A DNA stretch of 20,507 nt. It comes from Strongylocentrotus pallidus. Lineage: Eukaryota; Echinodermata; Echinoidea; Camarodonta; Strongylocentrotidae. The notes below the pieces were generated by a model. That model had not been told where the DNA came from and did no database searches. It saw only the letters and a list, made by a program, of their open reading frames with translations. Positions 1-9,463 of this stretch are shown one piece after another (position 1 is the stretch's first letter; every line of letters starts with the position of its first letter). Made by a program: the position numbers and the translations under genes. The stretch is from the NCBI GenBank assembly GCA_030265145.1, contig JARBES010000118.1:7008744-7029250 (forward strand), in the 5' to 3' direction.

Positions 1-46
1 TTTCTCTTTCTCTTTCTCTTTCTCTTTCTCTTTCTCTTTCTCTTTC

Positions 47-77
<31 letters not shown>

Positions 78-89
78 CTCTTTTCTTTC
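1..89. repeat. (TTTCTC)n microsatellite
   Basis: Perfect hexamer repeat from 1 to about 70, then imperfect CT-rich to about 89. It continues off the left edge. Confidence 0.97.
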
Positions 90-507
90 ACAACCATGCA
101 AAATTGTTAAGGAGTAACTTTGAATTGTTATTATTTTGTGATGTTTAGTTATATCTGTATGTACTATGTAATGTATATTATTGAAGTATCATTAAAAAAA
201 TTACATGCACATGTACATGTATCATGCAAGGTTAGTGGGTTCTTGTTACACTCTCTAAATGTGACGAAACTGCTCTTGATTAGATGCTGATTTTAAAAAA
301 TGCAAATAGACTGCATTTTAGCATAATACCTAAACTTTTATCAGTTCAAATAAAACTTTACAGAGCATTTACACTGTATGAAATTAAAATGAACCGTAAT
401 TATATGCAGGAATTCATCTAAACTAATTTCTCATTTCAATTTTTATTGCAAATTATAGAGGTATACAATTGTTTAGAGGCATACTATAAACTTCCTTTTC
501 TACCAAG
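90..507. other. Intron upstream of NUDCD3 exon a
   Basis: AT-rich; no exon with the family's N-terminal sequence, no promoter and no repeat that I recognise. Confidence 0.6.
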
Positions 508-589
508 GTCTGATTTCTATCGCCTCATGAAGCACGAGAACGATTCAATGGGTCTCCCTCCAGGCGTAGCTCGTAAACACGTCATGCAG
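508..589 (+). CDS. NUDCD3: NUDCD3 exon a (first in window)
   Basis: Acceptor ctaccaag precedes 508 and donor gtatta follows 589. It begins with the last base of a split codon and encodes SDFYRLMKHENDSMGLPPG followed by VARKHVMQ, matching the conserved N-terminal block of NUDCD3. The preceding exon (initiator Met) is not in the window. Confidence 0.85.
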
Positions 590-3500
590 GTATTAAAGTC
601 TACTTCTTGAGTTCATGATCATTCTGTTAGTGATAGTTAAACATGAATCCAATGACCGGGGTAATAGTATATTTGTAAAGCGCTTAGAGACATTTGTATT
701 AAGCGCTACATGTATATAAAAATTAAATATTATTATTATTATTATCAGTAATATCTGAAATATATATCACTTTTCCTCATGAAGATTTTTTGTTTTGTTA
801 ATAACTTTGAAAAAAGTACCTGTAATTCATTGCTTTTATTTTCAAAACTTTGCATGAATGTTAGATGCTTATCTTGTAAATATTCATATTTGTCCAGCAT
901 ATTTCACTATAAGTAGGCTAATTTTATCAATTTATATACTGTTGTAAAGGATATCTACATGTCACTATTTTTCTGGCACTTCGAAATAAAATGACAGTAA
1001 TTATTGCATAGATCTATTTGATATGTCAAATGTGATGTTTTCTCATGTTTGCTTATTATATCTTAATTTCATATTCTTTTTCAGAGGCATGTAATTTGTA
1101 ATTTGACAATCACTGTCATTAAATAAATGATGGATTTTTAATATCCCTTTGTTTTTATTCTGTCTAGGCCTTTATGAAATATGAACGCATTGCTCAAGGG
1201 ACAGAAAATCCAGCTTGTAGACCAAAGGAAAAGAAACAAGCAACGAGTGAACCTTCTGCTGGTAAGATTTACACTATGAAACAGAGACAGATTATTTGTG
1301 GGATACATGCTCTGCTGCAAATTGCTCTGAGCCTCTGTATCGATTCCCCATACTAAAACCAAATTCCTAACTTCAACCCTAGACCCAACACTTTACCTAA
1401 CCCTAACCCTAAACAGAAAACTAGTAAACCCCAAATAATACCTACCATAATTGGTCCTAACCTTATATCTTAGACGATATAAGACTCTGAACAATTGTCG
1501 CCGAAGCATATCTTGGAGTTTCAGACAGATTGATACGCTGGGGAGGGAAATGTACTCTATTCATGTGATAGATTGGTTTGGTACAACTTACAGTATAGAT
1601 CCTTGAGCAAAAAATTTGGTATTTCAAGTTAATACATGTAGTGGTATTCTTATTGATTTTAATTAAAGAGTTGTATGTTAAAGAGCATGTTGATTTATGT
1701 TGATGATCATTAAACTAATTAGTTCATGTGGATGCTTAAACTATAATGACCAACCTTTTGTCTAGACCCATCAAAGGAATTGACAGCTTCTAGAAGACTT
1801 GCAGTCCGAAATAAACATATTTAATGATGGTAATGATTGCTATGGTTTCATATTACGTCAATCCACCAATAGTTATATCCTTAGACAATTTTGTATGTTG
1901 CCAACATGATTTATTGGTGATTCTGTTATTAATGAGGGATGGGCTCTAGCATAAGGACCATACTCCTTTTTAGCTCATCCCTTCACTCCCATTATGTTAT
2001 GTTTTGTTATTTGTGTGTTTTTGTTGTTGTTGTTGGATGTATGATATTTTATGTGTGATTATTCCGTATTTAATTGTATATATTCTGTATTTTTAATGAT
2101 GAGTGTAAATAAACGAACTTGAACTTAATGTGATCTCATATGATATTCAGCATTTAAAGGTCTAGTAAGTAATTTCAAGAGGATTTCAAGAATGGTTTCA
2201 TTGTGTTTCTCCTATTAACTCAGTGCCCTGTCTTACAAAGAATTGATATCAATCGCAACTTATTTGCGATTGATATCAATCGCAACTATGTACATAAGAG
2301 AGAGGAGATTGCAAACTTGCGATTGATTAAAGGACTTGCGATTGATTTGGATCAATCGCAACTCTTTGAAAGACAGGGCCCTGATGTCAACCAGTTGTAT
2401 TTAACATGTGTACCAGCATTTTAAGAATCTGTGGTAAAATTAACAACAGCCACTAAAGAAGCTGATCATGTATTCATGTATGATCAACAATGTAAAAGGG
2501 TGTTAGAAGCTATTACTGAAAAAATTATGAAATATTTATTTTAGAGTTGGAATTTTTTTCTTTAAGAGAGTCAGAAAATAATGTTTATTGCATCTTGCTC
2601 AATCTACCATTGAACAGATGTACCAGCAGCAGTCGAGTCAGTAGTGGAAGTCACAGCGACTACTGAAGTAACTGATCTTCCAGGCAGCCCCTCAGGTGGC
2701 CCTTCTTCTTCATCAACTAGCCCATCAGCTGAAGGCACTTGTCCCACTGTAGCATCTACTGGCCCCGGCACAGGGGCTAGCGGTCCCAGGTTGAACCCTG
2801 ACACGGGTGAGGTGATAGCAGACACAGGGTGTTGTACCAAAGGCAAAACATCAGCAGCTCCTGATAAACCAGCTCAAAGGTATAACCTGTTCCATGTAAC
2901 ATATTCCTTTTATCTGGACAGGACTGTGATATACAAATGTGCATATGCTAATACTGATGAATTTGTTTAGTTATGTATTTTTAGGTTTCACGATGGAACA
3001 GATTGCAATCGATGATTCCAAACTTCCACTATTAGATTTCATAATAGAAATAGCAGCGATTGAGATTGAGAAAAAAATGAAAATAGGTTAATTAAATGAA
3101 CATTGTCCTTAATTAATCATTAAATGTTGATTATTCATTTATATATGTATATATTACAAGTGCCAAAAGAAACACAGAGTGGGGAAATGGTTTTGCCAGG
3201 GTAAATTTTCAACTGAAGAAGAAAGTTGCTTTTAAATATCTATAATGAGTAAATGTATACTCCCATTTCCTCGTATTAAAACAGATATGTTGAAATGTTT
3301 ATAGAAACTACTATAGCTAAGTACTGTTCATCTTCTTCTTTTTTCAGACATAAATTGAATGTTGCAGACACATACAATGGTGCTTCGAGAGATAACTATG
3401 CCTGGTCACAGACATTGAAAGACGTAGACCTGAAGGTTTTTGTGCCACCAACAGTTACCAAAGCAAAACAACTCTCAGTTGATATCAAGAATGACTTTAT

Positions 3501-6353
3501 AAAGGTAAGCCCTGCCATGTTCTGTATTCGTAGTTTCCTCAATGGTTTACCTATGAAACATACATTATTTAAACCAGTATTATAAAGATCTTTGTTTGAA
3601 ACTTTTTGTTTTTATTGGTTTTGAGAGTTCATAAACTGAAAATGAAGGTTTTAATGAAGAATGAAAAAAGTGTATTAGCATCCGCAATAGGACTAATATA
3701 TGTTGGAGAAGTTTTAATTTTTTAATTTGCTGGTCCAGATAAATTTCAATTGCACAATGAATGAGTCAGAACTACAAGTACCTTAAGCTATTGCTCTTGA
3801 AATGCAATGCAACAACCAATACTCAAGATTACCATTAAAGTGACTCAGTAACATTGCCTCAGATTCTGAAACAAAATCCTGGATTTAGCTCATGCTGCAA
3901 TCATAATTATAAAACTTTAGGTCAGTCAGGAATCCCATGACTTTTACATGCCGATCGCCTGTCTGATTATCAAGATATTTATGATTAGAAATCAAAATTC
4001 ATGTTTCGTTTTCCTAACAGTTTTTATAACGCTACAGTCTATTGGTGAAAACGAGTATGGTAATACCGGTCACTCAAAGATTTTTCTTTTTTGAGGCACT
4101 TCTTGATCATTTTAAAGGGCATTTTTTTTAGGCTTCAGTATTACACCATATCACAAACACTGATAACACATAGGGCCGATCTCAGATTTAACATTGTTAA
4201 ACGATGCCTTTAAGCTATTGCTCTCAAAATGCAATGTCACAACCAATACTCAAGATTACCGTTAAGCTGACTGCCAGAACCTCTTTGTTTTTTTGCTTTG
4301 AACTAGATTGCGTTGAAAGGAAATCCATCAGATGGACAAGGTGGAAAGGTTTTAGTTGAAGGTAAACTCAAGGAGAACATCAGAGGAGAGGAAACTATCT
4401 GGAGCTTGGATCCAGGAAATTGTGTGCAGGTAAGGACAATGATAGCAATGTGCATCAAGCAGTTCAAGTGGTGCTTAAAGGTAATACAAAGTTTTGTTAT
4501 GGGGTCATGAATTTGGTTCAAATAAACACATTGGAAGCATATGCGACTTTACAATATTCAATGATTGTTGTTGCGGTTGAAATTGAGTCTAAAGTGATGA
4601 AATTGTAAATAATAAACTCTCGATGTTGTATAGCTCCCTCTCAAGACTGATATTACTTTAGCTTTAAAACAATGTTTCTTGGAAATTATATATCAGAACT
4701 GCATATTCTGAGATTTTCATGGTCGCAGCTACCACGGAATGGCGCTATTTGAAATATTTGAAATTTACCGGGAGCACCCATAAATGTTTAATTATTCAAT
4801 TTCTCAAAAGCAGATGTGTTTTAGGGGCTAAATTTTATAGTGCTTATAATACATCCACAGGGGCATCCAAATATATCAATATTGTAAAGAATTACTATCC
4901 ATCCAATTTTTAAAATTTCCCAAAACTTTGCATTACCTTTAAGGGACCTACACGGTCCTTGACTCTAGCCAAGTTACCATATAAGGCACCAAAAGTATGT
5001 CCAGGTAAAGGAATATCATTCTACCGGACACCCATTTACGTCACTTCCTCTGCCAGTAGATGTAAGTGTCTTTGCTGGAAGTTGAACTCAGTCTCGTAAT
5101 CCATCTAGGAGACCACAAAGGCTGAAAGGGATTGTGGCTTCTGCATGGGGTTAGTGCGAAATTAATTTACTAAGCTCCTCTCATTTAAGAAGAGAAGAAG
5201 AGTGACTGATGATTGTTGAGTGGAAAAGAAAACTTTGCCTTTTGACACTACACACACCCAAGTCAATAAACCATGGAAACGTCTTATTTTCTTCAATCCG
5301 AAATGAAATCCTTTATTAGAAAATAGTCAGCATCTATATTTCATTAAATACCATTGTCTTGAAGCTGATCTTGTATTATGATGGAAGAAGTACAAAAATG
5401 TAATGAAGAGAGTCCCATCCTACCCGCTCTTAGAGACTTCGGTGGTAAGCGCTTTATAAGCACCGTTTTTATTATTATTATTATCCATCCACTTCTGACC
5501 TTGATTTTCATTACCTTTCATTAGCTGAACTTTGAGAAGAGGAGAGAGATGTGGTGGAAGGGTGTTTTAGAAGGCGAGCCAGAGATCGATCAGAAGAGCA
5601 TTGATAACACCCAGTATGTACATGAGATGGACGACGACTCCCAGGCTGACTACCAACGTGTCATGTACGACATGGAACGCAAGAGACAGGGTCAACCATC
5701 CAGTAAAGAAGAGGTATTAAAGCCCCACTGTACTACCGGTATTTATAGCTACTTGGGCCCTCTATATAGCAAACAATGCCTAATCGATGACCGTCAGTCC
5801 CCCATGATCCCCTTTTTCTTATGTTAATTGAGAGCTGATTTGATGAGATAACCACCTGCTAGTGGCCATGCAGGGAGGTCTAATTCCTCCTGGCCAAACT
5901 AGTGCAGATAGGCTTAAGGATTTATACATTCTATATGCTAATGCTCTTTAGATAATTTTGAAAGTAGTCTTTTGCCGGTCACGTTAAGGAAAGGTAATCA
6001 AGTATTTTAAATGCCCAAGATAAGATTAACACCCCAATCATCTACCCAAGCTCCAAGTGATATTTGATACAAGATATTTGTAAACTAATTTATAAATTAT
6101 ATAAAAGTATGGCTGGCATTCAGTGAGTTATCCATAATTTTCCAAAAACTGCTTTCCCAAATCATATATCATACTTGCCATTACATTTTCATATTGAGAG
6201 ACTTGTAACTGTATTTGTTGACATGTCACCCTTTCTTCTTGTTATACATTCTAGGAAACACAGAACATTCTAAGGAAAGCCTGGAATGCTGAGGGGTCAC
6301 CATTCCAAGGGTCAGAGTTTGACCCATCAAAGATCAACATATCTGCATCTTGA
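508..6353 (+). CDS. NUDCD3: NUDCD3-like NudC-domain protein, 3' seven coding exons (gene span)
   Basis: Spliced coding region, 5'-partial. Exons are 508-589, 1168-1261, 2618-2879, 3348-3504, 4307-4429, 5525-5713 and 6255-6353; all introns are GT-AG and phases are consistent, giving 334 whole codons ending in TGA. The order follows vertebrate NUDCD3 (about 361 aa): an N-terminal FYRLMKHENDSMGLPPG block, a low-complexity linker, a CS/p23-like domain (about residues 150-250 of this fragment, from YNGASRDNYAWSQ through IWSLDPGNCV to MWWKGVLEGE), an acidic helical segment, and the tail WNAEGSPFQG...FDPSKINIS. The family is known as an HSP90-linked co-chaperone that stabilises dynein intermediate chain in the cytoplasm; that role is inferred here by homology. 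The linker is Ser/Pro/Gly-rich and unlike the charged coiled linker of vertebrates. The start codon exon lies left of the window. Confidence 0.9.
660..747 (+). mobile_element. SINE 3' tail fragment
   Basis: gtaaagcgcttagagacatt, gtattaagcgctacatgtat and a (ATT)n run; the typical 3' end of the same kind of SINE/LINE family, truncated at the 5' side. In the intron after NUDCD3 exon a. Confidence 0.55.
748..1167. other. NUDCD3 intron, nothing recognised
   Basis: AT-rich filler between the SINE tail and exon b. Confidence 0.6.
1168..1261 (+). CDS. NUDCD3: NUDCD3 exon b
   Basis: Acceptor ttctgtctag, donor gtaaga. 31 codons plus one base. It starts AFMKYERIAQ, comparable to the VFKTFDHM start of the same exon in vertebrates, then becomes Lys/Glu-rich and Ser-rich. 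The Arg/Glu coiled segment typical of vertebrates is absent or very short. Confidence 0.8.
1376..1412. repeat. Short telomere-like CCCTAA tract
   Basis: ccctagaccc ... cctaaccctaaccctaaac: two perfect and a few degenerate CCCTAA units in the NUDCD3 intron. Too short to be more than a simple repeat. Confidence 0.6.
1413..1931. other. NUDCD3 intron, unassigned
   Basis: Possible old repeat around 1460-1560 (acgatataagactctgaaca, ttgtcgccgaagcatatc). An acceptor-like ttttgtctag at 1767 opens a short frame that stops without a donor. Confidence 0.4.
1932..2127 (+). mobile_element. Non-LTR retrotransposon 3' end (probable)
   Basis: gggatgggctctagcataag, ttttagctcatccc, a T/G-rich stretch and an end taaataaacgaacttgaactt, resembling LINE 3' tails with a short terminal repeat. 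No coding part is attached. Family not assigned. Confidence 0.4.
2225..2379. mobile_element. gccctgtctt hairpin MITE, copy 1
   Basis: 155 bp; left GCCCTGTCTTACAAAGAATT, right complement GCCCTGTCTTTCAAAGAGTT. The interior is built of repeated, mutually inverted attgatatcaatcgcaact blocks. In the NUDCD3 intron before exon c. The open frame across it is a by-product. Confidence 0.8.
2618..2879 (+). CDS. NUDCD3: NUDCD3 exon c, low-complexity linker
   Basis: Acceptor accattgaacag, donor gtataa. 262 nt in phase with both neighbours. It encodes about 87 residues rich in Ser, Thr, Pro and Gly (for example PSGGPSSSSTSPSAEG and LNPDTGEVIADTG). No domain is recognised; by position it is the disordered linker before the CS domain. 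Local GC is clearly above that of the neighbouring introns. Confidence 0.75.
2880..3347. other. NUDCD3 intron c-d
   Basis: 468 bp, AT-rich, TA-repeats near 3140; nothing else seen. Confidence 0.6.
3348..3504 (+). CDS. NUDCD3: NUDCD3 exon d, start of CS domain
   Basis: Acceptor cttttttcag, donor gtaagc. 52 codons. YNGASRDNYAWSQ then DVDLKVFVPP and KAKQLSVDI are the first beta strands of the CS/p23-like domain; vertebrate NUDCD3 has YNGAVRENYTWSQ, VRVPVP and GKQVSV at the same places. Confidence 0.93.
3784..3850 (+). repeat. Intronic direct repeat, copy 1
   Basis: taagctattgctcttgaaat ... ccaatactcaagattacc, repeated 427 bp further on at 4211-4275 with about 85% identity. Both lie in the NUDCD3 intron between exons d and e. 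Confidence 0.85.
4211..4275 (+). repeat. Intronic direct repeat, copy 2
   Basis: taagctattgctctcaaaat ... ccaatactcaagattacc; mate of 3784-3850, ending about 30 bp before the acceptor of NUDCD3 exon e. Nothing between the copies is recognisable. Confidence 0.85.
4307..4429 (+). CDS. NUDCD3: NUDCD3 exon e, CS domain core
   Basis: Acceptor gaactag, donor gtaagg. 41 codons, phase 0 at both ends. GGKVLVEGKLKENIRGEE followed by TIWSLDPGNCVQ matches the VLMEGKLTHKINTE...LWSLEPGKCV strands of the family. It lies about 30 bp after the second copy of a 70-bp intronic direct repeat. Confidence 0.93.
4430..4924. other. NUDCD3 intron e-f, first part
   Basis: The short open frames here lack splice sites or family similarity. 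Contains acggaatggcgctatttgaa, possibly an old repeat. The SINE at 4925 follows. Confidence 0.5.
4925..5135 (-). mobile_element. Diverged tRNA-derived SINE
   Basis: Read on the - strand it shows a head-like ttgtggtctcctagatgg ... gagttcaact, then aaatgggtgtccggtagaat and gatattcctttacc, matching the SINE at 6925 (aaatgggtacctggcagga, tgagttccttga) with many changes. The boundaries are approximate. Confidence 0.45.
5428..5484 (+). mobile_element. SINE 3' tail fragment
   Basis: cttagagacttcggtggtaa, gcgctttataagcaccg and (ATT)n; the same tail type as at 660-747, about 40 bp before NUDCD3 exon f. Confidence 0.5.
5525..5713 (+). CDS. NUDCD3: NUDCD3 exon f, CS domain end and acidic helix
   Basis: Acceptor ctttcattag, donor gtatta. 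63 codons. MWWKGVLEGEPEID is the family's WW...LEGE strand; VHEMDDDSQADYQRVMYD and KRQGQPSS match the DEEE...LDRLTFD and KLQGKPQS segments. The donor is immediately followed by a TTAA-flanked MITE whose left target site starts at intron position +4. Confidence 0.92.
5717..5917 (+). mobile_element. TTAA-flanked MITE, copy 1
   Basis: 201 bp including TTAA at both ends. Left end TTAAAGCCCCACTGTACTAC; the complement of the right end reads TTAAGCCTATCTGCACTAGT. About 20 bp of imperfect terminal inverted repeat and a TTAA target suggest a piggyBac-type non-autonomous element. Its left end sits three bases inside the intron after the NUDCD3 exon f donor. The same body appears at 13299 and 16987 in opposite orientation. 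Confidence 0.8.
5918..6254. other. NUDCD3 intron f-g after the MITE
   Basis: AT-rich; nothing recognised. Confidence 0.6.
6255..6353 (+). CDS. NUDCD3: NUDCD3 terminal exon
   Basis: Acceptor tatacattctag. 32 codons and TGA at 6351-6353. ILRKAWNAEGSPFQG and EFDPSKINIS match the invariant C-terminal KKGWDAEGSPFRG and FDPAMFNIS of vertebrate NUDCD3. The protein ends three residues after INIS, so the family's GAVQF-like tail is not present. Confidence 0.92.
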   Translation, partial: ETQNILRKAWNAEGSPFQGSEFDPSKINISAS

Positions 6354-6414
6354 TGATGCCTTCGCTCTGACAAGTTATGTGGGACGGTGCATATAGAGTT
6401 AAACAACTATTTTC

Positions 6415-6420
6415 AATAAA
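6415..6420 (+). terminator. Proximal poly(A) signal candidate, NUDCD3
   Basis: AATAAA 62 nt after the stop codon. A canonical hexamer, but common by chance in AT-rich DNA. Confidence 0.4.
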
Positions 6421-6924
6421 TTCAAGCCTTGCTGGCTACTGGGTTAATGATAAACATTGAAACAATTTTCAATTTGCAAGATTGCCGATGACACTTGCGT
6501 GGTTAAAATTGCATAAAAGGATTCCAAAGCCATTGTACATAAAATTGTGTGATGTTTGTACTTTAAGTAATCTTATCAAGATGTGTGCATGTGTAAAAAG
6601 CCAAAGAGTGTAGATAGATCGGAGGGAATGGAGGTGCTGATGTCAGAGTTCTGGGAAGAGGTGATAAATAATTTATGAGCGTTATCATTGTTATTATGCA
6701 AGTGTGGAAGAACATCAGATAAAAAATGTTCCCTGAAGAGCATGGCTCTTAAAATGCCTTAATATTCTAAATATGGCATTAAACAGCATAAAAGTCAGGA
6801 CAGATTTTGAATGGCACATGTTCGTGTAGTCCTATATACATATTTCTGTGTAAGATTGGAACCTTCAACCTCCCAATTGGTCAAGATCAAGACCCACTAC
6901 CAATTACCAAAATATAGATATGTA

Positions 6925-7204
6925 GAGGTGTTGTGGTCCAGTGGATAAGTGAACTGGCTGTGAACCACAAGATACAGGGTTTGAATCCCTGTCGCAGCAC
7001 CAATGTCCTTTGGCAAGACATTAATCGAAAAATTGTCACACTCCACCCAGGTGAGGTAAATGGGTACCTGGCAGGAATGAGTTCCTTGAAATACTTGAGC
7101 GCCATAACGGCAGCCAGGGTAATGATAATGGAGCGCCAGGAGTGGCAATGTGCCAGACATGTGTGCTATATAAGACTCAACTATTGTTATTATTATTATT
7201 ATTA
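6925..7204 (+). mobile_element. tRNA-derived SINE, near full length
   Basis: A head with box A tggtccagtgg and box B ggtttgaatccc looks like a tRNA (gaggtgttgtggtccagtgg...tcgcagcacc). The body holds aaatgggtacctggcaggaa and cttgagcgcc, then gtgctatataag and a (TTA)n tail. Lies downstream of the NUDCD3 stop, possibly in its long 3' UTR. Confidence 0.8.
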
Positions 7205-7984
7205 CGACAGTCGTATAATATGAACTTTAATGTGCTGTAAATGGAAGTTACAGTAAATACTTTCATCTTATTCTTGTGCATGACATATGTATGTGCATGA
7301 ATTATTTTCATAAACATGAACTTCGGTACAATTTGATTGAGGAAAGGTGAACATATCTTCTTTTCATTGTATGAATTACTTCTTTTACTGAAGGCTTGTG
7401 ACCTCTTCTTCATGAGACAAATACACACCCTTGTCAAACAAGTACACAACTATTTTCTGATGCAAAGAAGGTATTGTTTATTGCCAACTATAGATGAAAG
7501 ATGTTGATATGATGGTTCTTTTGATACTGCATGTATGAACATTCATGCATTCCTTTTGAGTTTTGCCTGAAAACTACTTCCATTTTGTCAGGTGTAGTTT
7601 TTCAACCCAGAATATTTTGAACTTGTACAATTGCTTTTACACAAAGATTATAGCTCCATGTGTGATAACAGAGTTATGTACTGTTAAATTTTGAATGGCA
7701 TGGAACTATGGATTATTATTATTCTCCCATATCTTGCATGTCACCTTTACATCTGAATGAGCATTATGAATATCTGTTTACCCTTTACAACCTTTAGGTG
7801 ATGACAACTTTATGTCACTTTTCAGATCAGAATTTGACCATAACAGTTGAGTTTTCCAAGTAGAAGAAATTGTTCTTCTTTGCTTGTTTGTTTTATGTTT
7901 CTGTAAATGTATACATTTGTATTTATGAAATGCTGAATTTTGTATTGTTTTCACTTACCATTCCAAATGGTGGCTGTTGTATTC

Positions 7985-7990
7985 AATAAA
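7985..7990 (+). terminator. Distal poly(A) signal candidate, NUDCD3
   Basis: attcaataaag; a canonical AATAAA at the end of the intergenic span, 44 bp before a canonical signal on the opposite strand for ELAC2. Confidence 0.5.
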
Positions 7991-8033
7991 GAAAACACTT
8001 TCGAATCTGATATAGTGGAATATTTAATGTAGT

Positions 8034-8039
8034 TTTATT
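8034..8039 (-). terminator. Distal poly(A) signal candidate, ELAC2
   Basis: tttatt on the + strand, that is AATAAA on the - strand, facing the NUDCD3 signal at 7985-7990. Confidence 0.45.
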
Positions 8040-8346
8040 ACTCATCGATTTATCTTCAATATAAATATAAACATCTCAAAAATATTCTTCACATTTGGTT
8101 CTCTGATTTTATCATGAAAACACATCCGAAGCAGCAAATTAAAATTGGGATTTTTGTCTTGCATTGTGGTACTAGATACTCTTCAATGTTTGAACCAAGG
8201 TAAAAATGAAGAGGCAATCGAGAGTCAAATTATTCCCCTCTAGAGCCCAAGGTATGCTATTATACCAGGAACTTTCTCCACATGAAACTTTGTATAATGT
8301 TTATAAAGGCCATTTTTTGCACTAAAAGCATCCATTTACTAGTTCA

Positions 8347-8423
8347 GTGTTGTGATTCAGTTATTCTATGGCATGCAACTTTTGCAAATCTGGACCACTC
8401 ATAAAATTTGAAAGTTTCTGGTT
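8347..8423 (+). repeat. Dispersed repeat, copy 1
   Basis: gtgttgtgattcagttattc, gcatgcaacttttgcaaatc and tttctggtt are shared with 18467-18547. About 75 bp, moderately diverged. Family unknown. Confidence 0.5.
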
Positions 8424-8817
8424 GTACACTGTTGTTAACTGATATAATGATCAGTCTCTATGACTCGATAACTTGATTGATCAGTTCTGAGAAGATATAA
8501 ACTTAATCCATCAAGAATTAATCATATTCTCAAAACTGCTTCATGAAAAGAATTTATCGAACTTTGTGGGCAACAGTGTATATTACTGGTACCGTATATG
8601 TTTAACCTATCACGTTCATCTTAATACATGCATCAACAAAAATTGTAGCACATAATTGCTCTGGAGATCAACAACTACATTTTGGCCCTCACTGAATTTC
8701 AGTTTAAGTTTTCCTGACTTTTCTAAACACCTGCACATACCTGTACATGTAAAATACCTCAGTATACTATACATGTGTAATTTGTACTTCTGAAATATGT
8801 GGGCATATCACCTGCAC

Positions 8818-8823
8818 TTTATT
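8818..8823 (-). terminator. Proximal poly(A) signal candidate, ELAC2
   Basis: AATAAA on the - strand about 640 nt after the ELAC2 stop codon. Confidence 0.4.
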
Positions 8824-8917
8824 CTTAAACCACATTCACATTAATAGGAAATTTCATAGATGACTTGGTCTTAAGACACCATAAACTACATGTTGGGCTG
8901 TAAAAGAAAAGTTCATT

Positions 8918-8982
8918 TGTTTGGAGCTAGGAGGGCATTATCCTTGTATATGAGTCGATGCCCTTCTGACTCACTCCAAACA
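8918..8982 (-). other. Imperfect hairpin in ELAC2 3' UTR region
   Basis: Outer stem GTTTGGAG (8919-8926) with CTCCAAAC (8974-8981); inner stem AGGGCAT (8932-8938) with ATGCCCT (8958-8964); 19-nt loop. Function unknown. Confidence 0.5.
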
Positions 8983-9463
8983 TACAAATTCTTGTTTATG
9001 TAATTCAAAGGCACTGGAAAATACTGATAGAGCTGCTACATAAAAATGAAAATAGAGTAGGGGGGAAAAGACAGACCCAGAAAATATACTTGATGAAATG
9101 TTATTTTGTATTGCAAAACACATCCCCTCGTGGAATTGGCCGACGTTTTTTTAATGAAAATTTGGGATGTGTGTTTCATAAATTCTATGTTGGAGTTATG
9201 AACGCAAACATGGACTATGCTCAACAGTTTCATGTACATTTGGGATGAGAGTTTCAAATTGTCAGCTGGTACAGAGCCATTACAAATCATTTGAACCCTG
9301 ATGCAGGGTTGTTTCAGATATCAAATTTTCAAGTGTCCCAGCTTTCATCAAAGAAGGCATTCGATATCGATTGGAAAGTTCTAGATGATGATAGCAAGGA
9401 ATCTTGGTTCCATTTACATATGTCATCATGCGGCAGATATATAATTGGTTCTCTTCACATATG

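Larger units (their letters stand above)
6354..8010 (+). other. NUDCD3 3' UTR and downstream region
   Basis: No further coding sequence is seen. An early AATAAA at 6415-6420 would give a UTR of about 80 nt; the distal AATAAA at 7985-7990 would give about 1.65 kb and include the tRNA-derived SINE at 6925-7204. The end coordinate is an estimate (10-30 nt after the distal signal). Confidence 0.5.
8011..9463 (-). other. ELAC2 3' UTR (inferred)
   Basis: No coding sequence is seen. Two canonical AATAAA on this strand (8818-8823 and 8034-8039) would give UTRs of about 0.65 and 1.45 kb. It contains an imperfect hairpin (8918-8982) and a dispersed repeat (8347-8423). The lower boundary is an estimate. 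Confidence 0.45.

Noticed and set aside
1376-1412. Interstitial telomere or chromosome-fusion scar
   Set aside because: Only about two perfect CCCTAA units; a simple repeat is enough.
1768-1823. Extra NUDCD3 exon after ttttgtctag
   Set aside because: The frame that fits the phase runs into a stop without any donor, and the peptide does not resemble the family.
2203-2424. Open frame with repeated DINRN residues
   Set aside because: Produced by the palindromic MITE at 2225-2379.
2604-2846. Antisense open frame of 80 codons
   Set aside because: Shadow of NUDCD3 exon c, whose low-complexity composition lacks stops on the other strand.
3784-4275. LTRs of a retroelement
   Set aside because: Repeats are only about 70 bp, lack TG...CA ends and target duplications, and enclose no coding or primer-site sequence.
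5549-5827. NUDCD3 exon f extended past 5713
   Set aside because: The extension is translated MITE; the donor at 5714 and the conserved terminal exon show where it ends.
6534-6541. Pumilio site TGTACATA in the NUDCD3 3' UTR
   Set aside because: An exact 8-mer match, but expected by chance in AT-rich DNA of this length; no second site or conservation to support it.
6925-7000. A functional tRNA gene
   Set aside because: Boxes A and B are present, but the stems are poor and it continues into a SINE body and tail.
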